Part shown: piece after piece, positions 31,842 to 40,008 of the stretch | Position numbering within the stretch: position 1 is the stretch's first letter | Layout of the letters: every line of letters begins with the position of its first letter | From: an uncultured Clostridia bacterium | GTDB lineage: Bacteria > Bacillota > Clostridia > Christensenellales > Borkfalkiaceae | NCBI GenBank assembly: GCA_934271275.1 | Contig: CAKQRD010000002.1 | Span: forward strand, 1-64,000 | Direction of reading: 5' to 3' | Length of the DNA stretch: 64,000 nucleotides | The notes under the pieces: model-generated | What the model was told of the DNA's origin: nothing | What the model saw: the letters and a program-made list of their open reading frames with translations, nothing else | The model's database searches: none | Position numbers and translations under genes: made by a program

Positions 31842-31934
31842 AGAAAAAGTATATTCGGGAGATTCGGAAAAAAGACTTTTCGGCGGAAGTAATAAATATG
31901 CTTTTTAAGAAAACGAACCGCCTTGCATAAGGAA

Positions 31935-31975
31935 GAAGCCCTTGCGCGGCGGGTTATCCGCCGCGCAAGGGCTTC
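31935..31975. terminator. Strong hairpin between dgt and the solute-binding-like gene
   Basis: Perfect 18-base stem (31935-31952 with 31958-31975) and a five-base loop. On the minus strand, where dgt ends 17 bases earlier, only a CU-rich tail follows; the T-rich tail (TTTTAATTTTTT) is on the plus strand. It may still end dgt transcripts or protect their 3' ends. Confidence 0.6.
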
Positions 31976-31991
31976 TTTTAATTTTTTCGAT

Positions 31992-33230
31992 TTAATAGGT
32001 TATAAGCTCGTTAAAGCTGCTCACGGCGTATCTGTCCGTCATTCCCGAAATAAAATCGAGAACGGCTTTCGCGTACGTTTTTTCGTCTGCGAGCGCGCCG
32101 TAAATTTTCTTGTTTTCGTACTTTTCTTCTAATACACAGCCGCTTTTTTTAAGAGTTTCTTCGTTTACGTATTTCGCTACGCAACCCTTGAAATCTTTTA
32201 TAAGCTTCGGATAGAATTTCTCTTTTTCGTTTAAGTTTTCAAAAATTTCACCGCCGTTCGTACGGGAATATAACGCGGAAAACAGCTCGTTTATCACGAG
32301 GCTCGCGTAGCGTTTGAACGGCTCGAATCGTTCGTTTTTATAAATTTTTTCGTAGTTGAAAGTCTTTATCGCGGTAAGCTTACGGTAATTCGCGTCGGAA
32401 AGCGTTATGCCGCGTTCGGGCGAACTCGTTTCACACACGTCCGCGATAAATTCACTCATAATCGCGCCCGTATTCACCGCTTCCCCGCCGCGTATCTCCG
32501 CTATTTCCGAAAGCTCTTTTAAGTCGTTCGTCGTCAGAAAACCGAGGTTTATGGCGTCTTCTATGTCCCGCCCGAGATACGCGATTTTATCCGAAAGCTT
32601 GACCGCGCACCCCTCGTAGGTTGCCGGGGCATACATTCCCGTTTCGGTAAAATCTTTAAGGTCGATAAGTTTTTCCCTCGGGAACAGCCCCTTTTCGTCC
32701 GCTTCTCCGCAATGCGAAATTATCCCGTCTCGCACGGCGTAGGTAAGATTAAGGTTTCTGTAAACGTTCTTCCTGTCAGGCAGAAGCTCTACGTCTTCCG
32801 CAAAATATAAGCCGTTTTTCTCGTGCCAGAACCGCGCGTCTTTGCCGAAAAAATCTTTATAAATTCCTTCTATAATCTTTTCGCCTTCGTGACCGAACGG
32901 CGCGTGACCTATATCGTGTCCCATAGCGATCGCGCGGGTAAGCTCCTCGTTAAGCCCAAGCCTTTTCGCTATCGTATAGCTTGCGGATTCGACGTGCAGA
33001 ACGTGTTCCATACGCGTGCAGATATGGTCGCTTTCTATATTATAAAACACCTGCGTTTTATGTTTTAATCTTCTGTATGCCTGCGAATGGAGAATACGCG
33101 TATAATCGCGCTCGAACGGCGTGCGATAATCACCAGAATTTTCGCCGTACAACGAGCTTTCCCTTTCTATCAATTCTGAATATTTCGGATTGTTTTCCGT
33201 CGCCGCAAACTTTGTGAATTTCTTTTCCAT
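31992..33230 (-). CDS. dgt: dNTP triphosphohydrolase (dGTPase, HD superfamily)
   Basis: 412 residues from the ATG at 33230, which has GGGG five bases upstream. An in-frame ATG at 33281 abuts the hairpin that ends the previous gene and is less likely. Removes triphosphate from deoxynucleotides. HD motif elements: HSQAYRRLKHKTQVF, RMEHVLHVE (His), AMGHDIGHAPFGHEGE (HD), and the Asp in VKLSDKIAYLGRDIEDA. The length fits the clostridial group. In many clostridia dgt precedes dnaG-rpoD; here it stands alone. Confidence 0.92.
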   Translation of the reverse strand: MEKKFTKFAATENNPKYSELIERESSLYGENSGDYRTPFERDYTRILHSQAYRRLKHKTQVFYNIESDHICTRMEHVLHVESASYTIAKRLGLNEELTRAIAMGHDIGHAPFGHEGEKIIEGIYKDFFGKDARFWHEKNGLYFAEDVELLPDRKNVYRNLNLTYAVRDGIISHCGEADEKGLFPREKLIDLKDFTETGMYAPATYEGCAVKLSDKIAYLGRDIEDAINLGFLTTNDLKELSEIAEIRGGEAVNTGAIMSEFIADVCETSSPERGITLSDANYRKLTAIKTFNYEKIYKNERFEPFKRYASLVINELFSALYSRTNGGEIFENLNEKEKFYPKLIKDFKGCVAKYVNEETLKKSGCVLEEKYENKKIYGALADEKTYAKAVLDFISGMTDRYAVSSFNELITY

Positions 33231-33281
33231 AACCGCCCCTTTTGCTTTTTGTTCGCGAGTTTTAAAACGCGCCTTTTTCAT

Positions 33282-33313
33282 AAAAGCTCCCCGCCGCGCG
33301 GCGGGGAGCTTTT
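33282..33313 (-). terminator. Terminator of the sugar-kinase gene
   Basis: Perfect 32-base palindrome, 16-base arms with no formal spacer (the middle four bases form the loop). On the minus strand it follows the stop at 33322 within nine bases and ends in UUUU. It directly abuts the first possible start of dgt. Confidence 0.75.
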
Positions 33314-33321
33314 ATGATATT

Positions 33322-34434
33322 TTACAGATATTCTTTAACTATTTCTTTCATTTCGTCGTAGTGCTTTACCATATCTTTGGCAAGCGCGAGCTGGCAACGC
33401 GCCCTGTCGAGGTTCTGTCCCTCGTAGTGAACGCCGAAATATTTGTCGCCTTCGAGATGGTCGGTCAAAAACCTCGTTCCACACTCGACCGTCATCGTGA
33501 TAGCGCCGAGAGCGAGAGTATCTTTTTCCGCTTCCGTAAGAGATTTCCCGACCGAGCCGACGAAGCCTTCCGTAAACGCGCGGAATTTATCGAGGTCGAG
33601 TCGCACTTTTGTAAGATCTTTTTCGTCCTCTGCGGCGGTGTTCGCGGTAAACCTTATCGCGTCGCCGAAATCGAAGCCGACAAGCCCCGGCATAACCGTA
33701 TCGAGGTCTATGACGGCAAGGTGCGCGTGCGTTTTTATATCGAAAAGAACGTTATTGCTCTTGGTGTCGTTGTGCGTCACGCGGAGCGGAAGCTCGCCCG
33801 CAACCTGCATTTTATACATTTTCGTCGCAACGTCTTCTAACGAAAAATACTCGTCAATTTCGCTTTTCACGCCTTCCGCACGTTTAACCTCGTCTGCCTC
33901 CACGGCTTTTCTGAAATTTTCGTAGCGGTTTACCGTGTTATGGAAATGCGGAATGACTATAAAAAGCTTTTCCGCGGGGTAATCCGCAAGATAGTTCTGA
34001 AAATCGCCGAACGCCTTGCCCATTTCTTTTATCATATTAAGGTCGTCGGTGTAATTGATCGCTTCTGAATCGTCTATAAACCGATAGCAACGCCAGAATC
34101 CGCCCTCTTCGTCATAATAGAAGTAATCTCCGTTTTCGGTATGCTGATAATGCAGAACGTCTCTTTTCGCGGTCGGGTATATTTCCTTGATTTTCTTTCT
34201 TATGTATTCGGTAACGCCCACGACGTTATACATAATCTCTTCCGGACGCTTGAAAACGTAAGTGTTTATTCTTTGCAAAATATAAGGTTTTATTTCCCCG
34301 TTTCTGAAATAATAAACCTTTAACGTAAGGTTAATATGTCCGAAAGAAACTTTTTCAAAGCCCCTGTACTCTCCCGCTACCAAAAATTTACGGCAGATTG
34401 CGTCTACCGCCCCGTTCTCAAAATCTTTCGTCAT
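33322..34434 (-). CDS. nahK: N-acetylhexosamine 1-kinase-like sugar kinase
   Basis: 370 residues of the aminoglycoside-phosphotransferase/choline-kinase fold. Catalytic loop RVTHNDTKSNNVLFD and metal site AVIDLDTVMPGLVGFDFGD, both close to NahK of bifidobacteria, which makes GlcNAc/GalNAc 1-phosphate from free sugar in the lacto-N-biose pathway. KPYILQRINTYVFKRPEEIM near the N-terminus is also typical. No lacto-N-biose phosphorylase or epimerase lies nearby, so the substrate is inferred. Own consensus promoter, own terminator. Other anomeric sugar kinases are possible. Confidence 0.8.
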   Translation of the reverse strand: MTKDFENGAVDAICRKFLVAGEYRGFEKVSFGHINLTLKVYYFRNGEIKPYILQRINTYVFKRPEEIMYNVVGVTEYIRKKIKEIYPTAKRDVLHYQHTENGDYFYYDEEGGFWRCYRFIDDSEAINYTDDLNMIKEMGKAFGDFQNYLADYPAEKLFIVIPHFHNTVNRYENFRKAVEADEVKRAEGVKSEIDEYFSLEDVATKMYKMQVAGELPLRVTHNDTKSNNVLFDIKTHAHLAVIDLDTVMPGLVGFDFGDAIRFTANTAAEDEKDLTKVRLDLDKFRAFTEGFVGSVGKSLTEAEKDTLALGAITMTVECGTRFLTDHLEGDKYFGVHYEGQNLDRARCQLALAKDMVKHYDEMKEIVKEYL

Positions 34435-34490
34435 TCTTTCTCCTTTTCTATTTATTTTCTTTCCCCGCCGATTTTTCGGCTTGCTTTATC

Positions 34491-34519
34491 ATTATACGAA
34501 ATTTACAAACTTTTGTCAA
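34491..34519 (-). promoter_or_regulatory. Promoter of the NahK-like gene
   Basis: Minus strand TTGACA (34514-34519), 17 bases, TATAAT (34491-34496): perfect consensus; transcription from about 34484, 50 bases before the ATG. Confidence 0.9.
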
Positions 34520-34574
34520 TAGCGAGCGCTCAAAAAATCACACTATGCTACAAGTTTTTCCTTTTTGTTAAGCG

Positions 34575-34611
34575 AAAAACCTCCCGCAAAAGCTTTCTTT
34601 TTGCAAGAGGT
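34575..34611 (-). terminator. Terminator of the hydrogenase gene
   Basis: Thirteen-base stem (34599-34611 with 34579-34591, two G:U pairs) followed on the minus strand by UUUUUCGC. It lies 37 bases past the hydrogenase stop and is the likely end of the long fumC-hdr-flx-frd transcript. Confidence 0.85.
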
Positions 34612-34647
34612 CGTTTTATTCCTTAACTTTTGACGGTAAAAATAAAA

Positions 34648-36078
34648 TTATTTCTTTTCAGCGGCGCCGACCGCGCCGATAATCGTTTTGTCCTTTGCTT
34701 TCATACTGTATTTTTCTACTTCAAGACGGTTTTTCTCGCTGTGAGTGAGACACCCCGCGCCGCCTACGCAACCGCCCGTACAAGCCATACCTTCTATAAA
34801 GTTTGCGTCTGATAAATTTTTGCTCTTTTTAAGCAACGCGATTTTGCAGGCTTCTATGCCGTCGCACGAAACGGGCTTCAACTCGAAATTCTCTATTCCC
34901 TGCTCTTTAAGCCCTTCCGCAACCGCGTCCGCAAGTCCGCCGCAACGGGCGAATATTCTGCCGAAATAAGAGGCGTTATCAAGCTCGCTTTCGGGAAGAG
35001 AGGTAATATCTATGTCGCGGCTGTCCAAAAGCGCCTGAAGCTCCTCGAAAGTCATTGCGACGTCAACGTAAGGCTTGACGTTTTCCTGTTTTATTTCCAT
35101 CTTTTTCGCGGTGCAAGGTCCTATAAATACGACCTTCGCATCAGGCACGCGGTCTTTTATGAACTTGCCTATCGTCGCCATAGGAGAAAGATTAGAAGAA
35201 ACGTTTTCCACGAGGTCGGGGAAATTCTTTCTGACGTAAGACACGAACGCGGGACAACATGAACTTGTCAAAAAACCTTTTTCCGCAAGCTCTTTTGATT
35301 CCGCCTGAGCCACCATATCCGCGCCGAGCGCCGCTTCCATAACCGTGTCGAAGCCGAGTTTTTTGATACCCGTCACGACCTGACCTAAATTCGCATACGA
35401 AAACTGGCTGGAAACAGAAGGCGCGACGACCGCGTACGTTTTATACTTCGTATTGTTTTCGCTACCCTTTAATATATCTATAACGTTAAGGATGTACGAT
35501 TTATCGGTAATCGCGCCGAACGGGCATTGATACACGCACGCGCCGCAAGATATACACTTATTATCGTCTATTTTCGCGGAAAGGTCTTCGTTCATCGAAA
35601 TTGCCTTTATTTTACAGGCGTTCTGACAAGGACGTTTATAGTTTCTTATCGCGCTGTACGGGCAGACCTTCGCGCACATTCCGCATTCGAGACATTTGGT
35701 TTTATCTATATGCGCCTTCTGATGCTCGTCGAAAGTTATGGCGTTCGCTTTGCAAACGTCTTCGCAACGGTGTGCAAGACAGCCGCGACAAGCGTCCGTC
35801 ACCGCAAATCCGCTTGCGGGACATTCGTCGCAGGCTATATCGATAACCTTTATAACGTTCCCCTCTTCGGACACGTCGCTCATTGCAAGCTTAACGCGTT
35901 CTGCCAAAATAGCGCGCTCTTTATAAACGCAACAGCGCATAGTGGGAATTTTGCCCGGAACTATGGTTTTGGGAATATCGAAGGCGGACATCGGAAGTCT
36001 GCCTTCCCACGCCTCTCTTGCGACCTCGCGCAAGACCTTATATTTAAGATGCTGAACTTTTGTATCGAATTTTCTCAT
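34648..36078 (-). CDS. Monomeric [FeFe] hydrogenase (group B type)
   Basis: 476 residues. Three ferredoxin-like cluster regions come first: CDECPASGFAVTDACRGCLA, CLECGMCAKVCP and CISCGACVYQCP. H-cluster motifs follow: L1 as TSSCCPAF, L2 as IGPCTAKKMEI and L3 as EGMACTGGCVGGAGC. The TSSCCP and GPC forms, in place of TSCCP and MPC, mark the group B enzymes of clostridia, whose catalytic role is less studied than that of group A. It probably exchanges electrons between ferredoxin and protons. It lies 82 bases after the transporter gene that ends the flx-hdr-frd operon, with no terminator between, and shares the terminator at 34575, so co-transcription is likely. Maturases (HydEFG) are not in the window. 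Confidence 0.9.
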   Translation of the reverse strand: MRKFDTKVQHLKYKVLREVAREAWEGRLPMSAFDIPKTIVPGKIPTMRCCVYKERAILAERVKLAMSDVSEEGNVIKVIDIACDECPASGFAVTDACRGCLAHRCEDVCKANAITFDEHQKAHIDKTKCLECGMCAKVCPYSAIRNYKRPCQNACKIKAISMNEDLSAKIDDNKCISCGACVYQCPFGAITDKSYILNVIDILKGSENNTKYKTYAVVAPSVSSQFSYANLGQVVTGIKKLGFDTVMEAALGADMVAQAESKELAEKGFLTSSCCPAFVSYVRKNFPDLVENVSSNLSPMATIGKFIKDRVPDAKVVFIGPCTAKKMEIKQENVKPYVDVAMTFEELQALLDSRDIDITSLPESELDNASYFGRIFARCGGLADAVAEGLKEQGIENFELKPVSCDGIEACKIALLKKSKNLSDANFIEGMACTGGCVGGAGCLTHSEKNRLEVEKYSMKAKDKTIIGAVGAAEKK

Positions 36079-36160
36079 AATACACCATTATTTTTTATAG
36101 TTTAGCCTCTCGATTTTCCCCGGAATAGCCATAAATACCGTTTTTACGCGAATAAAAAAA

Positions 36161-37612
36161 TTACAGCAACGTTACAACGAACTGCGAAACGAAAACTACG
36201 GTCACGAGCGCCATCGGATAGGTTGCCGCGTAAGCGGAAGCCACGTCGTCCGTACCCGCGACGCTTATAAGCGTACCGAGTGCGGGAGTACTCGTCATAC
36301 CGCCGGTTATCGAACCGAGAGTATTCAAAAGGCTTATCTTCAACACGTATTTCGCTATAAAGAAACCGACTATCATGGGTAGCGAAGTCATAACGATGCC
36401 GCCGAGGAAGCCGTATAAAATAATTATTCCACCGTATTTGCTTATCTGCGTTACGAGCTGTGCGCCGCCCGCTACGCCCGCGCCGATTAAGAAAAGCATA
36501 AGTCCGAATTCGCGGAACACCTTTGCGGTTTTATCGGGAATTTCCAAAGAAAGTTTGCCGATATGCCCGAAATGACCGAAAATAAGGCACATTATAAGCA
36601 CGCCGCCCGTAGTTCCCAAAGAAAAGCACGTTCCGTTAAAGCCCTTCGAAGTGAGCGGAATTTTAATCGAGCCGAGAACAAGCCCGCAGATCGCCGCAAG
36701 CGCGAACGGCATAACGCCGAATTCGTCCGCTTTGAAAAAGCTGCCTTCAAGTTTCACCTTCTCCTCTAAACCGAGTTTCATTAAACTACGTTCTTTGTCC
36801 ATATCGGCTTTCATGAATTTAGGTACTAACTGAACGAACAGCACGACGCCTACGACGCCGAACGGGTACGCTATCGCATAACCTAACGTTATCATAGATT
36901 GCGAGGCTTCTGTCGCCGCGTCGAGTGCGGCGGAATACCCCGGAGTAGTCGTGAGCGCGCCGGACATAATGCCGATGGCAAAATCCGCGCCGCCGTATCC
37001 GTCGCCGAGAAGGTATGTGAACGCCACGGCGCATACCGCCCCGACCAGAATAATCGTCACGCCGAGAAGAACGTACGATTTCGCGTTCTTTTTAAGATTC
37101 TTAAAAAAGTTCGGTCCCGCGATAAAGCCTACCGAGGCAACGAACAATACGAGTCCGATATTCTGTATGATTTTTCCGTAGTAACCATACAGGGTTGATT
37201 GCTCGTTTTGGATATAAAACATCTTGATCAGCGGTATATCTTTAAGTCCGCCTATCGTGCAAATACAACCGAACGCTATCGCCACGAGGAACACGCCCGC
37301 CGTGCCGAGCGAAACGCCCTTTATGGAAATACTTCCGAGAAGATATCCGAGCGTAGCTACCAAAAATACGCCGAAAAGAAGGGCTACCACCGTCGTAACG
37401 CCCATAACGTCGTTTTTATTTTCCGTTTGCGTTACGTTATATATGCACCACGCCGCTATTGCCGCAACAATCGCGAGCGCGATAGAAATCCACAGCCATT
37501 TAAGGCTCTTTTTGCCGTTATTTCCGTCGTTACCGCCGCTGACGAAAGAAGATTCTTCCGCGGCGTTCACCGCCTGCGCGTCGGTTTCGACCGTTATTTT
37601 TTCGTTTTCCAT
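36161..37612 (-). CDS. Aspartate:alanine-exchanger family (AAE) dicarboxylate transporter
   Basis: 483 residues, about twelve hydrophobic helices in two repeats. Repeat signatures of the AAE family (TC 2.A.81) are GLVLFVASVGFIAGPNFF with GALTTTPGYSAAL in the first half, and GLMLFLIGAGVAGGAQLV with GGMTSTPALGTL in the second. The usual central TrkA_C domains are replaced by a short charged loop (residues about 270-300). The family contains the Asp/Ala antiporter AspT and the succinate exporter SucE. As it follows frdA in an operon that should make succinate, succinate (or succinate/fumarate) exchange is the best guess. It lies 81 bases after frdA with a hairpin in the gap. An odd Ser/Gly/Asn-rich N-terminal tail precedes helix 1. 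Confidence 0.85.
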   Translation of the reverse strand: MENEKITVETDAQAVNAAEESSFVSGGNDGNNGKKSLKWLWISIALAIVAAIAAWCIYNVTQTENKNDVMGVTTVVALLFGVFLVATLGYLLGSISIKGVSLGTAGVFLVAIAFGCICTIGGLKDIPLIKMFYIQNEQSTLYGYYGKIIQNIGLVLFVASVGFIAGPNFFKNLKKNAKSYVLLGVTIILVGAVCAVAFTYLLGDGYGGADFAIGIMSGALTTTPGYSAALDAATEASQSMITLGYAIAYPFGVVGVVLFVQLVPKFMKADMDKERSLMKLGLEEKVKLEGSFFKADEFGVMPFALAAICGLVLGSIKIPLTSKGFNGTCFSLGTTGGVLIMCLIFGHFGHIGKLSLEIPDKTAKVFREFGLMLFLIGAGVAGGAQLVTQISKYGGIIILYGFLGGIVMTSLPMIVGFFIAKYVLKISLLNTLGSITGGMTSTPALGTLISVAGTDDVASAYAATYPMALVTVVFVSQFVVTLL

Positions 37613-37647
37613 TATACTTAATCAACTCCAAAACTCTTTTAAACGCC

Positions 37648-37687
37648 TTTTTCGGAGGAAAAGACTTTTCGCTTTTCCTCCGAAAAA
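37648..37687 (-). other. Stable hairpin between frdA and the transporter gene
   Basis: Perfect 16-base stem (37648-37663 with 37672-37687) and an eight-base loop. On the transcribed strand the U-run precedes the stem and A's follow it, so it is not a normal terminator for frdA. It may protect the 3' end of the upstream message or set the ratio of enzyme to transporter. Confidence 0.7.
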
Positions 37688-37693
37688 AAGCAA

Positions 37694-39304
37694 TTACATA
37701 TCTTTTCTTCTGTAATCGGGAAGTACTCTCGGCGATTTTACGCTCGGCGTAATTCCCGCCGCCTTTTCTTCCGCGATAAATTCGTCGACGTGAGAAATCG
37801 TCATTTTTCCGACCTTAACGCTCTTTGCGCGTTCTGCCGCGTATTTACCCGCGTTTCTGCCGAACACGATTATATCGAGAAGCGAATTGCCCATAAGCCT
37901 GTTTCTGCCGTGTATTCCCCCTACGGCTTCTCCCGCGACGAAAAGGTCTTTCACGTCGCTTTCGCCGTTAGCGGAAATATCTATGCCGCCGTTCTGATAA
38001 TGAAGGGTGGGATATACCAGAATAGGCTCTTTTCTTATGTCTATGCCGTATTTGCCGAACATTCTCATCATTGCGGGAATACGCTTTTCGATAGTGCCTT
38101 CGCCGCCGAGCTGTTCTATCATCGGCGTATCGAGCCATACGCCTACGCCGTCCGTCGTCTTAACGCCTTTGCCGCGCTTATTGCACTCTCTTATTATCGT
38201 AGACGCGGTTACGTCTCGCGTTTCCAAAGAATACACGAACGCGCTTCCGTCGGCGTTTACGAGCTGTGCGCCCAAAGACCTGACTTTTTCGGTAACGAGC
38301 GCGCCGAATATCTGCGTAGGCTCTGCAACGCCCGTGGGGTGATACTGAAGAGTGTCCGCATAAAGGAGCTTTGCGCCCGCGCGGTACGCGAGAATAAGTC
38401 CGTCCGCAGTCGCGCCGTAGTGGTTACTCGTCGGGAAGCCCTGATAATGAAGTCTGCCCGCGCCGCCCGTCGCGATTATAACGGTTTTGGCTTTTGCAAC
38501 GAGAATTTCGTCCGTTTCCATATTGAGAAGAACCGCGCCGCAAGCCTTGCCCTCGTCGTCTTTTATAAGTTCGATGGCGGCGGTAAAATCTACCACGGGG
38601 ATATTCCTGTTAAGAACCTCGTCGCGAAGCGTTCTCATGATTTCCGCACCCGAATAGTCTTTACAGGCGTGCATTCTCTTTCTCGAAGTGCCGCCGCCGT
38701 GCGTGGTTATCATAGTGCCGTCCGGCGCTTTGTCGAACATTACGCCGAGATCGTTAAGCCATTTGATAGCGTCCGGCGCTTCGTTTACGAGCTTATAAAG
38801 CAGTTCGTGTTTTGCCGCAAAGTGACCGCCGCCGAACGCGTCTAAATAATGTATGGCGGGGCTGTCGTTTTCTTTGTCGGCTGCCTGAATACCGCCTTCC
38901 GCCATCATGGTGTTGGCGTCGCCGATACGAAGCTTTGTTACTATCATAACGTTCGCGCCGGCAGCGTGCGCCGTTATCGCCGCAGAGGAACCCGCGCCGC
39001 CGCCGCCGATTACGAGCACGTCTACGTCATAGTCGGGCTTATCGAGATTGACTTTATCTTTGTAATCGAGAATACGCGGCGTTCCCTGCAACAAATCCGC
39101 CAGCTCGTGCAAAACCTTATCGCCTTTATTCGGTCCTATTTTAAGGTTTTCGTACGCGCTTTGGATATAGTCGGGGTGATTTTCTTTCAAAACCTCGTCT
39201 TTTTCTTCCGCAGTCATTCTCGGATAGAGATTTTTAAGGCGTTCGGCACGAGTCGCCTCTACCTTTTTCATCGACTGTATCTGCTCTTCGGTATAATGAT
39301 ACAT
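37694..39304 (-). CDS. frdA: Fumarate reductase flavoprotein subunit (soluble FrdA/TfrA-like)
   Basis: 536 residues. FAD-binding start VDVLVIGGGGAGSSAAITAH near residue 93, preceded by an ~85-residue helical N-terminal extension. Substrate-domain motifs: MITTHGGGTSRKRMHA, LQYHPTGVAEPTQIF and RDVTASTIIRECNKRG (candidate catalytic Arg), then HYQNGGIDISANGESD and GEAVGGIHGRNRLMGNSLLD. In quinol fumarate reductases a His in SHTVAAEGG binds FAD covalently; here the match is DANTMMAEGG, so FAD should be non-covalent. There is no membrane anchor gene. It lies 11 bases after frdB in a flx-hdr operon. L-aspartate oxidase (NadB) is a relative, but the iron-sulphur partner and fumC argue for fumarate reduction. 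AAGGAG precedes the ATG. Confidence 0.87.
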   Translation of the reverse strand: MYHYTEEQIQSMKKVEATRAERLKNLYPRMTAEEKDEVLKENHPDYIQSAYENLKIGPNKGDKVLHELADLLQGTPRILDYKDKVNLDKPDYDVDVLVIGGGGAGSSAAITAHAAGANVMIVTKLRIGDANTMMAEGGIQAADKENDSPAIHYLDAFGGGHFAAKHELLYKLVNEAPDAIKWLNDLGVMFDKAPDGTMITTHGGGTSRKRMHACKDYSGAEIMRTLRDEVLNRNIPVVDFTAAIELIKDDEGKACGAVLLNMETDEILVAKAKTVIIATGGAGRLHYQGFPTSNHYGATADGLILAYRAGAKLLYADTLQYHPTGVAEPTQIFGALVTEKVRSLGAQLVNADGSAFVYSLETRDVTASTIIRECNKRGKGVKTTDGVGVWLDTPMIEQLGGEGTIEKRIPAMMRMFGKYGIDIRKEPILVYPTLHYQNGGIDISANGESDVKDLFVAGEAVGGIHGRNRLMGNSLLDIIVFGRNAGKYAAERAKSVKVGKMTISHVDEFIAEEKAAGITPSVKSPRVLPDYRRKDM

Positions 39305-39315
39305 AAAATCTCTCC

Positions 39316-39990
39316 TTATTTTTCTATATCTCTGTGATTATAAAGCTCTTGCATTTCTTCTATGGGTTTTCCCATAAGCTCTTCAAGAATTTTAACGTAG
39401 TCGCCGCGATTGATTTCCTCTACCCTGTTTATAAGGTGTTTGGATTCGGGTGCGATATACTTGCCGTAAAGTCTTCTTGCAAGCTCCGCTACCTGCGGGT
39501 GAGATATTCCCGCGGGACAACGCGAGGAACACACTCCGCACATAACGCAGTCGAAACTCTCTTCCGCGCACTTTTCGTATTCGCCGCGCTGCGCGTACGC
39601 GATATACTGCATTACGTTAAGCCCCTGCGTACAGCTCTTGGTACACGCGTTACAGCCTATACAAGAATAAATTTCGGGATAAAGCTGCATCATAATCTGC
39701 TCGGTAGGTTTTACTTTTTCTATATCGTAAACCTGCTTTACGAGCGGGAAGAACGGAAGAGTTGCCACGTACATCCCCTCTTCTACCTGCGTCTGACAGG
39801 CGAGGCATGCGTGAAGTTCCTGCTTTCCGTGAATACGATAAAGGGTAGCGCACGCGCCGCAAAAGCCGTTTCTGCAACCGCAACCGCGTACGAGCCTATA
39901 CCCCGCGTATTCCATAGCCTTCATTATGGTAAGGCTTTCGGGAACGCTGTATTTTTTACCGAAAAAATATACGTTTACAAATTTTTCCAT
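39316..39990 (-). CDS. frdB: Fumarate reductase iron-sulphur subunit (FrdB/TfrB N-half-like)
   Basis: 224 residues. The N-terminal half is a plant-type [2Fe-2S] domain with CGCRNGFCGAC and a fourth Cys in ACLACQ (residues about 36-65). The C-terminal half binds two [4Fe-4S] clusters through CIGCNACTKSC and CVMCGVCSSRCPAG. In classic FrdB one of these is [3Fe-4S], facing quinone; here every position is Cys, in keeping with a soluble enzyme. It lacks the CCG domain that follows in methanogen TfrB, but HdrB of the same operon could supply it. It should wire FrdA to the Hdr/Flx part. AAGGAG before ATG; 18 bases after flxA. Confidence 0.88.
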   Translation of the reverse strand: MEKFVNVYFFGKKYSVPESLTIMKAMEYAGYRLVRGCGCRNGFCGACATLYRIHGKQELHACLACQTQVEEGMYVATLPFFPLVKQVYDIEKVKPTEQIMMQLYPEIYSCIGCNACTKSCTQGLNVMQYIAYAQRGEYEKCAEESFDCVMCGVCSSRCPAGISHPQVAELARRLYGKYIAPESKHLINRVEEINRGDYVKILEELMGKPIEEMQELYNHRDIEK

Positions 39991-40008
39991 TGTCGTTCTC
40001 TCCTTCTC

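Noticed and set aside
33231..33281. 17-residue extension of Dgt
   Set aside because: Its start codon abuts a terminator stem and the extra residues do not match the family. Not fully excluded, since GGGGAG precedes it.
37694..39304. L-aspartate oxidase (NadB) instead of FrdA
   Set aside because: Some active-site segments resemble NadB, but an FrdB-type subunit, fumC and the Flx-Hdr genes are in the same operon, and nadA/nadC are absent here.
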